From Clostridia bacterium (GTDB lineage: Bacteria; Bacillota; Clostridia; Christensenellales; Aristaeellaceae), in assembly GCA_017502305.1 (NCBI GenBank), contig JAFVVG010000014.1, positions 1-64,000 on the forward strand: DNA of 64,000 nucleotides. The letters run 5' to 3'. A model generated the notes under the pieces. That model saw only the letters and a program-made list of their open reading frames with translations, was not told where the DNA came from and searched no databases. This document shows positions 15,338 to 23,161 of the stretch, piece by piece; within the stretch, counting starts at the first letter, position 1; each line of letters opens with the position of its first letter. Both the position numbers and the translations under genes were made by a program.

Positions 15338-15743
15338 CGGCCTGTTTGCCCTGTGGCTTTCCTGCAAAGGCATGGGTCTCAACGATGTGGATGACAGTAG
15401 GGATGGTATTGCCCGGTATCTTCGACGGAATCCCACTACGTGTTTTGTAGCGATGGAGGGTGTCAGGATCATTGGATGCATCATGGCCGGGCATGACGGA
15501 CGGCGTGGGTACATTTACCACACCGCTGTGCATCCGGATTGCCGCAAAACGGGCATTGGTGCAGCTCTCGTGAACGCTGCTTTGGAGGCGCTGAAGCGTG
15601 AACATATCAGCAAGGTGGCACTGGTGGTATTCAGCCGGAATGAAGCAGGAAATGCCTTCTGGGAACGGTTGGGTTTTACCTTGCGGGAGGATCTGAGCTA
15701 CCGCAACAGAAACCTGATGGAATTGATTCGCATGGATACGTAA
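15303..15743 (+). CDS. GNAT N-acetyltransferase
   Basis: A 146-residue GNAT protein with the acetyl-CoA loop HPDCRKTGIGAALVNAALEAL and the late VFSRNEAGNAFWERLGF motif. GGAGGTG lies just before the ATG inside the end of the preceding GNAT gene. The two are different proteins (no obvious recent duplication) and likely act on different small molecules or peptides. The unit ends at a strong terminator. Confidence 0.8.
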   Translation: MDIRVMTIEDYDGLFALWLSCKGMGLNDVDDSRDGIARYLRRNPTTCFVAMEGVRIIGCIMAGHDGRRGYIYHTAVHPDCRKTGIGAALVNAALEALKREHISKVALVVFSRNEAGNAFWERLGFTLREDLSYRNRNLMELIRMDT

Positions 15744-15776
15744 AAACGCCCCGGGATAACATCCCGGGACGTTTTT
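15743..15776. terminator. bidirectional terminator
   Basis: CCCGGGAT (15750-15757) pairs with ATCCCGGG (15761-15768), flanked by AAAA on the left and TTTTT on the right, so it works for the GNAT genes and the convergent methyltransferase. Confidence 0.85.
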
Positions 15777-15779
15777 GTG

Positions 15780-16901
15780 TTATTTATAGATCAGGAACTC
15801 GCATTCCAGGCGACCGTTGTAGAGCCGGCGTTTTTTGTCAGCGCGCTTGCCGTAGGCGCGCTCAAAGGCCGGGTCGGAGGAGATGGCGCACAGGCTCCAG
15901 CCGGGGTGCCGCTCCTTGAGCAGCCGCATTTCACGGTAGAGCTTCTCGCAGGTTTTGCGGTCGGAAAGGCGCTCTCCATAGGGCGGATTGCACAGGAACA
16001 CACCTTCCGCGTCCGGCAGCTGCAGGGTGCGCAGGTCCTGGTTCGCAAGCTGAATCTTGCCTTCCAGGCCGGCCTGGCGTACATGACGGGTGGCCAGTTC
16101 AAGGGCTTCCGGGTCGATATCGGAGCCGGAAATGCCGCTAAGCCTTTCAGGCTTGAAATCGTTCCATACTTCCTGGCGGATAGCGGCGGCTTCCTCGCGG
16201 GAGAAGAAGGAGAACTTCTCGCAGGCGAAGATGCGTTTCATACCGGGAGCGCGGTGGCTTTGACGGAAGGCTGCCTCGATGAGCAGGGTGCCGGTGCCGC
16301 AGCATGGGTCGTGGAGCCGCATGCCGGGCCGCCAGGGGGAAAGCTCCACCAGGGCGGCGGCAAGGGTTTCGCGCAGCGGGGCTTCGCCGTTCCAGGTGCG
16401 GTAGCCGCGGCGGTTCAGCGCATCGCCGGAGGTGTCCAGCGTAATGCGGGCCACATCGGCGTGCAGCGCCACCTCGATGGGATAGGGCGTGCCTGTCTCC
16501 GGGAATGTCTCCCGGCGGGTATGCTGGCGAAGCCGCTCTATAATGGCCTTTTTTGTGATGGACTGGCAGTCCCGGACGCTCATGAGCTGGCTGCGGGCGC
16601 ATTTGCCGGAGACGTTGATCTTCGCGTCCAGGGGCATGATTTCTTCCCATGGGATGGTTTTCACCAGCTGGAAGAGCTCTTCAAATGTGCGGCAATCCTT
16701 TTCGGCCAGGATGATGAGTACCCTGTCGGCGCAGCGCAGGCGGAGGTTGCACAGGAAGGCATCAGCCATGCCGCCGGTAAACCGGGCGCCGCCGATCTCG
16801 GCCTGCACGTCTTTCATGCCAAGGCGCTTGAGCTCTGCTGCCACGATACCCTCCAGACCAAAGGCGGCGGTGGCGAAAAAGGTCATATGTGAAAAATTCA
16901 A
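15780..16901 (-). CDS. THUMP-domain class I RNA methyltransferase (RlmL/YpsC-like)
   Basis: A 373-residue SAM-dependent RNA methyltransferase. The N-terminal THUMP domain (about 1-155) includes the stretch from ATAAFGLEGIVAAELK to RITLDTSGDALNRRGYR. The Rossmann methyltransferase domain follows, with the SAM motif DPCCGTGTLLIEA, the acidic SGSDIDPEAL and the catalytic NPPYGER, the N6/N2-type NPPY signature. Family members methylate guanine N2 in 23S rRNA or tRNA; the exact target is not decidable. I prefer a TTG start at 16901 because AAAGGAGTG is eight bases upstream; the ATG at 16886 is 23 bases from it. The gene stands alone, convergent to the GNATs. Confidence 0.85.
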   Translation of the reverse strand: MNFSHMTFFATAAFGLEGIVAAELKRLGMKDVQAEIGGARFTGGMADAFLCNLRLRCADRVLIILAEKDCRTFEELFQLVKTIPWEEIMPLDAKINVSGKCARSQLMSVRDCQSITKKAIIERLRQHTRRETFPETGTPYPIEVALHADVARITLDTSGDALNRRGYRTWNGEAPLRETLAAALVELSPWRPGMRLHDPCCGTGTLLIEAAFRQSHRAPGMKRIFACEKFSFFSREEAAAIRQEVWNDFKPERLSGISGSDIDPEALELATRHVRQAGLEGKIQLANQDLRTLQLPDAEGVFLCNPPYGERLSDRKTCEKLYREMRLLKERHPGWSLCAISSDPAFERAYGKRADKKRRLYNGRLECEFLIYK

Positions 16902-16971
16902 TGGTGTCACTCCTTTACCTGTCCATGATAAAGGATGCCAGGGGAAATGTAAAGCGCGATTTTGCGTTCTG

Positions 16972-16980
16972 TGGTATAAT
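16972..16980 (+). promoter_or_regulatory. extended -10 promoter candidate for the ECF sigma operon
   Basis: TGGTATAAT matches the extended -10 consensus. No good -35 hexamer is seen at 17 bases. A GTAACGTTAC palindrome (17031-17040) sits between it and the start codon and could be an operator. Confidence 0.45.
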
Positions 16981-17054
16981 ATATTTGATTTGATGATGTT
17001 AATTTTTTGCTGTCTGCTGCATCTAAAGGGTGTAACGTTACAAGAGGTGATGGT

Positions 17055-17510
17055 ATGGACAGGAATGAATTCGCAGCCAGGGTGATCGGCCAAACGGATA
17101 GGATGTACCGCATTTCGTGGTCGATTCTCCGCTGCGACGAGGATTGCCGTGACGCCATGCAGGAGGCTGCCCTGAAGGCCTGGGAAAAACGCTATACCCT
17201 GCGGAATGAAGCGTACTTTGAAACATGGCTGACACGCATTTTGCTCAACGAATGCTATGCCATCCAGCGCAGGCGCAAGCGTACTTGGCCCATAGAGGAT
17301 ACGGCGGAACTCTTTGTGCAGCCAAAGGATCTGACGCTTTCCCTGGCGTTGCAAAGCCTGCCGGAGAAGCTGCGGCTGCCCTTGGTGATGCACGCGCTGG
17401 AAGGGATGACCTATGAAGAAATCGGACGGGCGCTGCGGATTTCGAAGGCCACGGTTACCGGAAGAATCCAGCGGGCAAAACAACAATTGAGAAAGGAGCT
17501 GGAGGTGTGA
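17055..17510 (+). CDS. ECF-type RNA polymerase sigma factor
   Basis: A 151-residue sigma factor with region 2 (about 8-75: AARVIGQTDRMYRISWSILRCDEDCRDAMQEA) and region 4 (about 95-150: LPLVMHALEGMTYEEIGRALRISKATVTGRIQRAKQQL, a helix-turn-helix for the -35 element). No region 3, as in extracytoplasmic-function sigmas. AGAGGTGA lies five bases before the ATG. It is followed two bases later by a membrane protein with a DUF4179-like extracytoplasmic part, the usual arrangement of a sigma with its membrane-bound antagonist. The signal is unknown. Confidence 0.88.
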   Translation: MDRNEFAARVIGQTDRMYRISWSILRCDEDCRDAMQEAALKAWEKRYTLRNEAYFETWLTRILLNECYAIQRRRKRTWPIEDTAELFVQPKDLTLSLALQSLPEKLRLPLVMHALEGMTYEEIGRALRISKATVTGRIQRAKQQLRKELEV

Positions 17511-17512
17511 GC

Positions 17513-18661
17513 ATGGACGAAAGGAATATCGACCTGCGGGACGCTGTGCCCCCGACGCCGGATCTGTGCCGGAATGCTGTGCTGCACGCCGTCAGCACAT
17601 ACACGGAGGAACAGAAAATGCGTAGACCCTACAAGCTGATTCTTGTTGTGGCGGTTATCACGGCGCTGCTGTGCGGCACGGTGGCGCTGGCTGCCAGCGG
17701 GTGGAACGTGCTTCGCTTTTTGCAACTGAGTGATGATCACATGTCCAACGAACTGGTAGAAAACGTATCGGCACAGGCGGCGGTGGATCATTGCTCTATT
17801 CAGATTGACAGCGTGGTGACGGACGGAAAGTTCCTGGCCTTTGACTGGACGGTGCAGAACAGCGATGTGACCAAGCCTGTGTATATCCAGGTGGACAGCT
17901 TTACCGGCAATGGGGTGCCGCTGTTCACGGATGGTAATGATGATTTCAACTATCAGTGGTTTCCGGGAATGTTCAACGATGGCACCATGCAGGACGGAAA
18001 CCTGGCTATGCTTCCGGATGAGATTATCGGCGATAAGCTGGACGTGGAAATGGTCGTTGGTGTATATACGCCAAAACAACCTGTGTACCAGATGGAAGTG
18101 TTTGATGCAGATGCCATCAGACAAAAGCAAAATGAAGGATATTACGTGCTTGTGGCCGGGGAAGGCCTGGTGTTCGAAGACCCGAGGGAGGGCCTTGTCA
18201 TTGGTTATGGGCCTATGAACAATATGTGTGCGGATAGCTTTGACCGTACTGAAATGGTCGCGCGCTTCACGGTGGATCTTACTCAGGGAAGAGAAACGTT
18301 GAAGCAGTTGCTTTTGCCGGAACCGTTTGACAATAACGGCTTCAAGATGCAGTATACATACGCGGCTGTTTCATCGCTTCAGGTAAGCTGCACAATAGAG
18401 ATGTATACGGATGATATGAGCCGTGAAAAAGCGGATGCCTTGCTTTCAGAGGGTTATTTTGAACTGACTGACATGGACGGCAATATGCTGGATGCTGTGG
18501 TACTGAATGGCTTTGGTGGCATCCGTGAGAGGGACGATGGTTCCTGGTGCGTATACTTTGATTACAGCTTCGCCAATGATGCTATCCTGCCGGATGTTGT
18601 CAGTGTATCTTTTTTTATGGATGATGGCGGGGTGCTTTTTGCGCCAATCGAAATGCGATAG
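17513..18661 (+). CDS. DUF4179-like membrane protein, probable anti-sigma partner
   Basis: A 382-residue protein. A short cytoplasmic N-terminus (about 1-38, DLRDAVPPTPDLCRNAVLHAV) could bind the sigma factor. One membrane segment (about 40-62, LILVVAVITALLCGTVALAASG) is followed by an about 320-residue extracytoplasmic beta-rich region with the DUF4179 style (VDHCSIQIDSVVTDGKFLAFDWTV; later repeated two-lobe pattern). The N-terminus lacks the zinc-binding HxxxCxxC of ZAS anti-sigmas. The ATG was chosen because GGAGG is seven bases upstream; the GTG at 17507 is too close. The role as antagonist is inferred from position and topology. Confidence 0.75.
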   Translation: MDERNIDLRDAVPPTPDLCRNAVLHAVSTYTEEQKMRRPYKLILVVAVITALLCGTVALAASGWNVLRFLQLSDDHMSNELVENVSAQAAVDHCSIQIDSVVTDGKFLAFDWTVQNSDVTKPVYIQVDSFTGNGVPLFTDGNDDFNYQWFPGMFNDGTMQDGNLAMLPDEIIGDKLDVEMVVGVYTPKQPVYQMEVFDADAIRQKQNEGYYVLVAGEGLVFEDPREGLVIGYGPMNNMCADSFDRTEMVARFTVDLTQGRETLKQLLLPEPFDNNGFKMQYTYAAVSSLQVSCTIEMYTDDMSREKADALLSEGYFELTDMDGNMLDAVVLNGFGGIRERDDGSWCVYFDYSFANDAILPDVVSVSFFMDDGGVLFAPIEMR

Positions 18662-18667
18662 TCCTTT

Positions 18668-18693
18668 GCCTGCCGGATCATGTGCCGGCAGGC
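18668..18693 (+). terminator. hairpin after the sigma/anti-sigma operon
   Basis: GCCTGCCGG (18668-18676) pairs with CCGGCAGGC (18685-18693); only a short T-rich stretch follows. Confidence 0.6.
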
Positions 18694-18723
18694 TATTTCC
18701 ATCAAACGGTATGTTTGGCGCTC

Positions 18724-18752
18724 TTGCATTTTTGCGGAGGATGCTGTATACT
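18724..18752 (+). promoter_or_regulatory. promoter of darA-holB-ricT
   Basis: TTGCAT (18724-18729) and TATACT (18747-18752) with a 17-base spacer, 47 bases before the darA start. Confidence 0.65.
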
Positions 18753-18799
18753 GTTAAGCAGGAAAGGTGTAGCCTTTTCATATGTAAGGAGGAACTGAC

Positions 18800-19129
18800 A
18801 TGAAGCTGATTGTTGCCATCGTCCAGGATGAAGACGCATCCCGTCTGGTAAGCAAACTGATGAACGAGGGCTTCGGCGTGACCAAGCTGGCCACCACCGG
18901 CGGCTTCCTGCGTGCGGGCAATACCACCCTGCTGGTGGGCGTGGACGACGATAAGTTCGACGCGGCCATGGCCGTGATCGAGAAGGTCTGCAAGTCCCGC
19001 AAGCAGATCGCGACGGCTCCTACCTCCATGTCCGGTGTGAACGGCGTGTACTCGCCCTATCCCATTGAGGTGATGGTGGGCGGCGCCACGGTGTTTGTGC
19101 TGAGCGTGGATCAGTTTGTGAAGCTGTAA
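18800..19129 (+). CDS. darA: cyclic-di-AMP receptor DarA (PII-like, DUF970)
   Basis: A 109-residue PII-like protein covering the whole family length. Typical features are KLIVAIVQDEDASRLVSKL at the N-terminus, TKLATTGGFLRAGNTTLLVGV (the loop that contacts c-di-AMP), and the C-terminal VMVGGATVFVLSVDQF. DarA/PstA is a trimeric cytosolic c-di-AMP sensor of unknown downstream partner. The order darA-holB-ricT matches the Bacillus tmk-yaaQ-yaaR-holB-yaaT cluster without tmk and yaaR. Ribosome binding site AAGGAGG. Confidence 0.93.
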   Translation: MKLIVAIVQDEDASRLVSKLMNEGFGVTKLATTGGFLRAGNTTLLVGVDDDKFDAAMAVIEKVCKSRKQIATAPTSMSGVNGVYSPYPIEVMVGGATVFVLSVDQFVKL

Positions 19130-19151
19130 CAGCCAGTAAGGAGAGCATCCC

Positions 19152-20204
19152 TTGGCAGAGCCTGAAATGCAATTTGCCCACACAGCGCCCGGCGTGGCGG
19201 CTTTCGCACCGCAGGGCGCCGTTTATGATGGGCTGATGAAAACCCTTCGTGAAGGGACGTTCGTTCACGCTTATCTCATCAGCGGCGTGGAGGGCGTCGG
19301 CAAGCGCACACTGGCCCAGGCCATGGGCCAGTATTTGTTGTGCACGGGGGAAGGGGACAAGCCCTGCGGGGCATGCCCTGGCTGCGTTCAGGTGCGGGAA
19401 GGGAACCATCCTGACTATATCGCCGTGAAGCCAGGCGAGCCCATCAATCCGCAGGTGGATAAAGGGCTCAAGAGCATTCCGGTGGATGAGATCCGCATGG
19501 TGAACGAGATCGTCGGACAGCACACCTTTGTGGGCGGCAAGCGAGTGATCGTGATCCACCGGGCGGAGAAAATGACACCCCAGGCCCAGAATGCTCTGCT
19601 GAAAACCCTGGAGGAGCCGGTGGAAGGCACCGTGTTTCTCCTGGTGACTGATGCGCCGGAGCTTTTATTGTCCACCATTATCAGCCGGTGCCGGGCGCTG
19701 AAGCTGCATCCCTGGCCGGACAGCGTGGTGCTGGACATTCTGCTCAAGCATGGCGTGAATGAGACCAGGGCCCGGGAAGCACTGCACGTCAGCGGCGGCT
19801 CCATTGGCCGAGCGCTGAGTGTGGCCGCGGATGAAATGTACTGGCAGCGCCGGGACGAGGTGCTCAAGGACTTCTTTGGCCTGGAAGGGCGCAGCGAGAT
19901 CCTGCGGGTTTCCGGCGTTTGGAAGGACAGGCGTGACCAGAGCGACGCCCTGCTCAGCGACGTGGAGGACGTGATCCGCACGATGCTTCTGGTGCGGCTT
20001 GGACAGCGGGATAAAAGCGCCGTGGACGGGTATCCGCTTCCGTGGCGAAACATGGCTGAAAAAGGTGATTTAGCTGCTTTTTCGCAGCTGCTGGACGCTG
20101 TGCAGGACGCGCGGCGGCTCCGTGGTAATCAGGTAACTTGGCAGGCGGTGGTGGAAAAACTGCTGCTGCGCCTTATGGAGGAAAGAAACCGATGGTTAAC
20201 GTAA
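19152..20204 (+). CDS. holB: DNA polymerase III delta' subunit
   Basis: A 350-residue clamp-loader subunit. An AAA+ domain has the modified P-loop ISGVEGVGKRTLAQAM, a zinc module (C-TGEGDKP-CGACPGC), KMTPQAQNALLKTLEEP, and the SRC motif STIISRCRALKLHP. A DnaX-like collar domain follows. It loads the sliding clamp with DnaX and HolA. The TTG at 19152 is preferred, with AAGGAG nine bases upstream; an ATG lies five codons later. The 3' end overlaps ricT by 13 bases, so translation is probably coupled. Confidence 0.9.
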   Translation: MAEPEMQFAHTAPGVAAFAPQGAVYDGLMKTLREGTFVHAYLISGVEGVGKRTLAQAMGQYLLCTGEGDKPCGACPGCVQVREGNHPDYIAVKPGEPINPQVDKGLKSIPVDEIRMVNEIVGQHTFVGGKRVIVIHRAEKMTPQAQNALLKTLEEPVEGTVFLLVTDAPELLLSTIISRCRALKLHPWPDSVVLDILLKHGVNETRAREALHVSGGSIGRALSVAADEMYWQRRDEVLKDFFGLEGRSEILRVSGVWKDRRDQSDALLSDVEDVIRTMLLVRLGQRDKSAVDGYPLPWRNMAEKGDLAAFSQLLDAVQDARRLRGNQVTWQAVVEKLLLRLMEERNRWLT

Positions 20205-21373
20205 TTGGCGTTCGCTTTCAGAACGCTGGCAAGCTTTATTTTTTCGATCCCGGCGCCTTCTGGCCCACGCCCGGTGATTTTGTGATCGTAGAAACCGCCC
20301 GCGGCATTGAGTTCGGCGAGGTGGTGACCCCTGTGCGTGAGATGAACGACGAGCAGCTGGCCGCGCCTCTGAAGCAGGTGGTGCGCATTGCCAACGCCCA
20401 GGACGTGCAGCACGCCCAGGAAAACAAGCAGAACGAGAAAGAGGCCTATGCCATCTGCCAGAAGAAGATTAGCGAGCATAAGCTTGACATGAAACTGGTC
20501 AGCGTGGAATATACCTTTGACAACAGCAAGATCCTTTTCTACTTCACCGCCAACGGCCGCGTGGATTTCCGCAGCCTGGTGAAGGATCTGGCGGCTGTGT
20601 TCAAGACCCGCATTGAACTGCGGCAGATTGGCGTCCGCGATGAGGCCAAGATGCTTGGCGGCCTGGGCCCCTGCGGCCGGCCTGTGTGCTGCGGCGCGTT
20701 TCTGGGTGATTTCCAGCCTGTATCCATCAAGATGGCCAAGGAGCAGAACCTTTCCCTGAACCCCACCAAGATCAGCGGCGTGTGCGGCAGACTGATGTGC
20801 TGCCTCAAGTATGAGCAGGACAACTATGAGCAGACCCGTAAGCGCATGCCAAAGGTGGGCAAGGAGGTCATTACCCCCGAGGGTAACGGCGTGGTGTGGG
20901 ATCTGAACATCATCAAGGAAACGGTGCGTGTGCGCATCCAGAAGGGCGACAGCAGTGAGCTGAAGGACTTCCCCCTGGAAGAAGTGCAGCGCGTAGGCGG
21001 ACCTGCCCAACAAAGCCGTCGTGAAGCGCCCGCCGAAGAGCCCGAGGTGGATGCTGTGCAGACGAAGGGTGAGGACGAACTGACTGAGCCTGAGGACAAT
21101 GTGATCGAAAAGGTTGAACAGCCCCGCCGGGAGCAGCGTGAAAAGCAGCTGGGCAAACCTGTGATGCGCGAAAACCCCAACCGGAAGGAGCAAGGGGAAA
21201 AGACAGAGCGCAATGAACGCAAGCCCAAGCCGCAGCGTCAGAACGTTGAATGCAAGCCTGCCGAAGCGCCTTCGGAAAAACCTGCGCAGGAGCCTGCCGC
21301 AAAGCCGGCTGTCAGCCCCTGGAAGCAGGCGGTGGAAGCCGCGCTGAAGGCTGCTCAGGAAGAGAAGAAATGA
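20192..21373 (+). CDS. ricT: RicT/YaaT, PSP1-domain regulator of RNA maturation
   Basis: A 393-residue protein. Residues about 1-265 are the PSP1/YaaT core: FFDPGAFWPTPGDFVIVETARGIEFGEVV, then the cysteine motifs LGPCGRPVCC and VCGRLMCCLKYE that bind Fe-S in the Bacillus RicAFT complex. There RicT works with RicA and RicF to steer RNase Y maturation of mRNAs and to promote sporulation. Residues about 270-393 form a charged Pro/Glu/Lys-rich tail not needed in the core family (Bacillus YaaT is about 275 residues). GGAGG lies within the end of holB. A RicA/RicF-type partner occurs at 45.5 kb in this window. Confidence 0.9.
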   Translation: MVNVIGVRFQNAGKLYFFDPGAFWPTPGDFVIVETARGIEFGEVVTPVREMNDEQLAAPLKQVVRIANAQDVQHAQENKQNEKEAYAICQKKISEHKLDMKLVSVEYTFDNSKILFYFTANGRVDFRSLVKDLAAVFKTRIELRQIGVRDEAKMLGGLGPCGRPVCCGAFLGDFQPVSIKMAKEQNLSLNPTKISGVCGRLMCCLKYEQDNYEQTRKRMPKVGKEVITPEGNGVVWDLNIIKETVRVRIQKGDSSELKDFPLEEVQRVGGPAQQSRREAPAEEPEVDAVQTKGEDELTEPEDNVIEKVEQPRREQREKQLGKPVMRENPNRKEQGEKTERNERKPKPQRQNVECKPAEAPSEKPAQEPAAKPAVSPWKQAVEAALKAAQEEKK

Positions 21374-21425
21374 TATTAGTGTGTCGTTTTCCCACGCTTG
21401 GTGGCGGACTGTGCAACTTTTCCTC

Positions 21426-21454
21426 TTGCAATTCATGGCCGGGCGTGGTATGAT
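21426..21454 (+). promoter_or_regulatory. promoter of the ferredoxin gene
   Basis: TTGCAA (21426-21431) and TATGAT (21449-21454), 17-base spacer, with a TG extended -10. The leader then holds a partial ACACACCGTGTG palindrome. Confidence 0.75.
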
Positions 21455-21507
21455 ACAAATATCAACACACCGTGTGATGTGTTACTCTGCAAGGAGGTGA
21501 ATCCACC

Positions 21508-21678
21508 ATGGCATACAAGATTACTGCGGATTGCATCAGCTGCGGCGCTTGCGAGGCCGAGTGCCCCGTGAATGCTATCGCTGAGGGCGACGGCAAGTAC
21601 GAAATCAACGCCGATGCTTGCATCGAGTGCGGCGCTTGCGCCGACACCTGCCCCGTTGGTGCTCCTGTGCAGGAGTAA
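21508..21678 (+). CDS. 2[4Fe-4S] bacterial-type ferredoxin
   Basis: A 56-residue protein starting MAYKITADC. Two complete cluster motifs are seen: C9-x2-C12-x2-C15-x3-C19-P and C38-x2-C41-x2-C44-x3-C48-P. This is the classic clostridial ferredoxin that carries low-potential electrons in the cytoplasm (pyruvate:ferredoxin oxidoreductase, hydrogenase, Rnf). AAGGAGGTGA is a near-perfect ribosome binding site. It has its own strong promoter and terminator, which fits a highly expressed single gene. Its presence supports an anaerobic lifestyle. Confidence 0.96.
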   Translation: MAYKITADCISCGACEAECPVNAIAEGDGKYEINADACIECGACADTCPVGAPVQE

Positions 21679-21698
21679 TCCTTCAAGGCAAAAAGAGC

Positions 21699-21732
21699 TT
21701 CCCACGGCCCTGTGACTGTGGGAACTTTTTTA
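21699..21732 (+). terminator. terminator of the ferredoxin gene
   Basis: TTCCCAC (21699-21705) pairs with GTGGGAA (21718-21724), followed by C and seven T. Confidence 0.8.
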
Positions 21733-21762
21733 TCAAAAAAGAAAATTTTTTTGAAAAACCCC

Positions 21763-21790
21763 TTGACTTCCATCTGAAAAAGAGTATAAT
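21763..21790 (+). promoter_or_regulatory. promoter of tRNA-Lys
   Basis: TTGACT (21763-21768) and TATAAT (21785-21790) with a 16-base spacer, 28 bases before the tRNA. Confidence 0.85.
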
Positions 21791-21818
21791 ATCTATCGTT
21801 GACCGCGAGGCAACATGA

Positions 21819-21891
21819 GCACCATTAGCTCAGTTGGTAGAGCACCTGACTCTTAATCAGGGTGTCCAGGGTTCGAGTCCCTGATGGTGTA
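21819..21891 (+). tRNA. tRNA-Lys (anticodon CTT)
   Basis: A 73-base cloverleaf. The acceptor GCACCAT pairs with ATGGTGT (first pair G-T), D-loop AGCTCAGTTGGTAGAGC, anticodon loop CTCTTAA with anticodon CTT, T-arm CAGGGTTCGAGTCCCTG, discriminator A. CCA not encoded. Confidence 0.95.
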
Positions 21892-21896
21892 CGAAG

Positions 21897-21926
21897 AGCA
21901 CTGCTGAATGGCAGTGCTTTTTTTGT
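21897..21926 (+). terminator. terminator of tRNA-Lys
   Basis: AGCACTGC (21897-21904) pairs with GCAGTGCT (21911-21918), followed by a run of T. Confidence 0.88.
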
Positions 21927-21965
21927 TATCAGCAGGGGAAAGGGCTGTTCAAATCGCATTAAATA

Positions 21966-21974
21966 TGGTACAAT
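21966..21974 (+). promoter_or_regulatory. extended -10 promoter candidate for mrnC-thyX-rlmB-rae1
   Basis: TGGTACAAT matches an extended -10. The best -35 candidates (TTCAAA at 21948) are poorly spaced, so this rests on the -10. Confidence 0.45.
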
Positions 21975-22004
21975 CAATTCGTATGCGTAGAAGGAGGCGG
22001 TGGC

Positions 22005-22421
22005 GTGAGCTTGCGGGAATCCGCACCCATGACGGAGGAAGCGGCACGGCTGCTGAATCCTTTGCAGCTGGCGTATATGGGCGACACGGTGTGGGATCTT
22101 TTGGTTCGCACAAGGCTTTTGTATCGCGGGAAAAACCTGCGGCACATGCATCAGGAAGCTGTGGCCCATGTGAACGCCGCGGCCCAGGCAAAGGCGCTTG
22201 CCAAGCTGGAAGGATTGACCACGGAGGCGGAGGGGGATATCCTTCGCCGGGGCAGAAACGCTCACGCGCGGCACCCTGTGCCCAAGAACCAGGATCCAGC
22301 TGACTATTCCGCCGCCACAGCCCTGGAGGCGCTGATTGGCTATTTGTACGTGACAGGCCAGGAAGAGAGACTCCTGCACCTGTTTGACATTTCCCAGCAG
22401 GAGGACGACCCATGCAGGTAA
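22005..22421 (+). CDS. mrnC: Mini-ribonuclease III
   Basis: A 138-residue RNase III catalytic domain without a double-stranded RNA-binding domain, the hallmark of Mini-III, which trims 23S rRNA termini. Seen features are LAYMGDTVWDLLVRTRL (catalytic Asp), HVNAAAQAKAL, LRRGRNAHARHPVPKNQDPADYSAATALEALIGYLYV. GTG start behind AAGGAGG. The 3' end overlaps thyX by ten bases. The order mrnC-(thyX)-rlmB-rae1-sigH mirrors Bacillus cysS-mrnC-yacO-yacP-sigH, with thyX inserted. Confidence 0.92.
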   Translation: MSLRESAPMTEEAARLLNPLQLAYMGDTVWDLLVRTRLLYRGKNLRHMHQEAVAHVNAAAQAKALAKLEGLTTEAEGDILRRGRNAHARHPVPKNQDPADYSAATALEALIGYLYVTGQEERLLHLFDISQQEDDPCR

Positions 22422-23161
22422 AGCTGAAAGTGGCGCTGATCCGCCACACCCTTTCCCCGGAGGAAACCGTGGCCCTTGGCGCGCGGCTGTGCTACTCACG
22501 GGCAACCATCGACGATCTGACCCAGCGTGTTTCCGCAAAGGATCAGAGCGATTTTGTGCAGAAGATCATGGGCATGGGGCATGAATCCGTGCTGGAGCAT
22601 GCCTCCTTCACCTTTGGCGCGGAGGGTGTGAGCCGTGTTTTGCTTGCCCAGCTGACGAGGCACCGCCTGGCAAGTTTTTCGGTGCAGAGCCAACGGTATG
22701 TGTCCTATGAAAACGGCTTCGGGTACATCGTGCCGCCGAAGATCGAGGCCCTGGGTGATGAAGCCAAGGCTGAGTTTGAGCGCCAGATGCAGCAGATGCA
22801 CGAATGGTACTGCGCCTGGCAGGAAAAGCTTGGTACTGGCGAGGGGAGCAACGAGGATGCACGTTTTGTGCTGCCAGGCGCCTGCGAAACCCGGCTGATG
22901 ATGACCATGAACGTCCGTGAGCTGCGGCATTTCTTCAGCCTGCGGATGTGCAGCCGTGCCCAGTGGGAGATCCGTGCCATGGCTACGGAGATGCATCGAC
23001 TGTGCATGGAAGTGGCGCCGGCGCTCTTTGCCGATGCTGGCCCCGGATGCCTGCGCGGCGCATGCCCGGAAGGCGCCAAGTCCTGTGGCAAGGCGGGAGA
23101 GATCAAGCGTGAACGCCAGGCGATGATCGCCGGGCTGATGAAGAATGAAGGAGAAGAGTAA
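22412..23161 (+). CDS. thyX: FAD-dependent thymidylate synthase
   Basis: A 249-residue ThyX. The signature RHRLASFSVQSQRY corresponds to RHRxxSxxxxSxRY, and the flavin-binding HESVLEHASFTF lies upstream. The enzyme makes dTMP from dUMP using methylene-tetrahydrofolate and FADH2, replacing ThyA. A C-terminal Cys-containing extension (CLRGACPEGAKSCGK) follows the core. GGAGGACG precedes the ATG inside the mrnC end. The stop overlaps the rlmB start (TAATG). Confidence 0.93.
   Translation: MQVKLKVALIRHTLSPEETVALGARLCYSRATIDDLTQRVSAKDQSDFVQKIMGMGHESVLEHASFTFGAEGVSRVLLAQLTRHRLASFSVQSQRYVSYENGFGYIVPPKIEALGDEAKAEFERQMQQMHEWYCAWQEKLGTGEGSNEDARFVLPGACETRLMMTMNVRELRHFFSLRMCSRAQWEIRAMATEMHRLCMEVAPALFADAGPGCLRGACPEGAKSCGKAGEIKRERQAMIAGLMKNEGEE

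Noticed and set aside
15780-17486. 568-residue methyltransferase with long N-terminal extension
   Set aside because: The part beyond 16901 runs antisense through the ECF sigma gene; the TTG at 16901 has a well-placed ribosome binding site and gives the normal family length.
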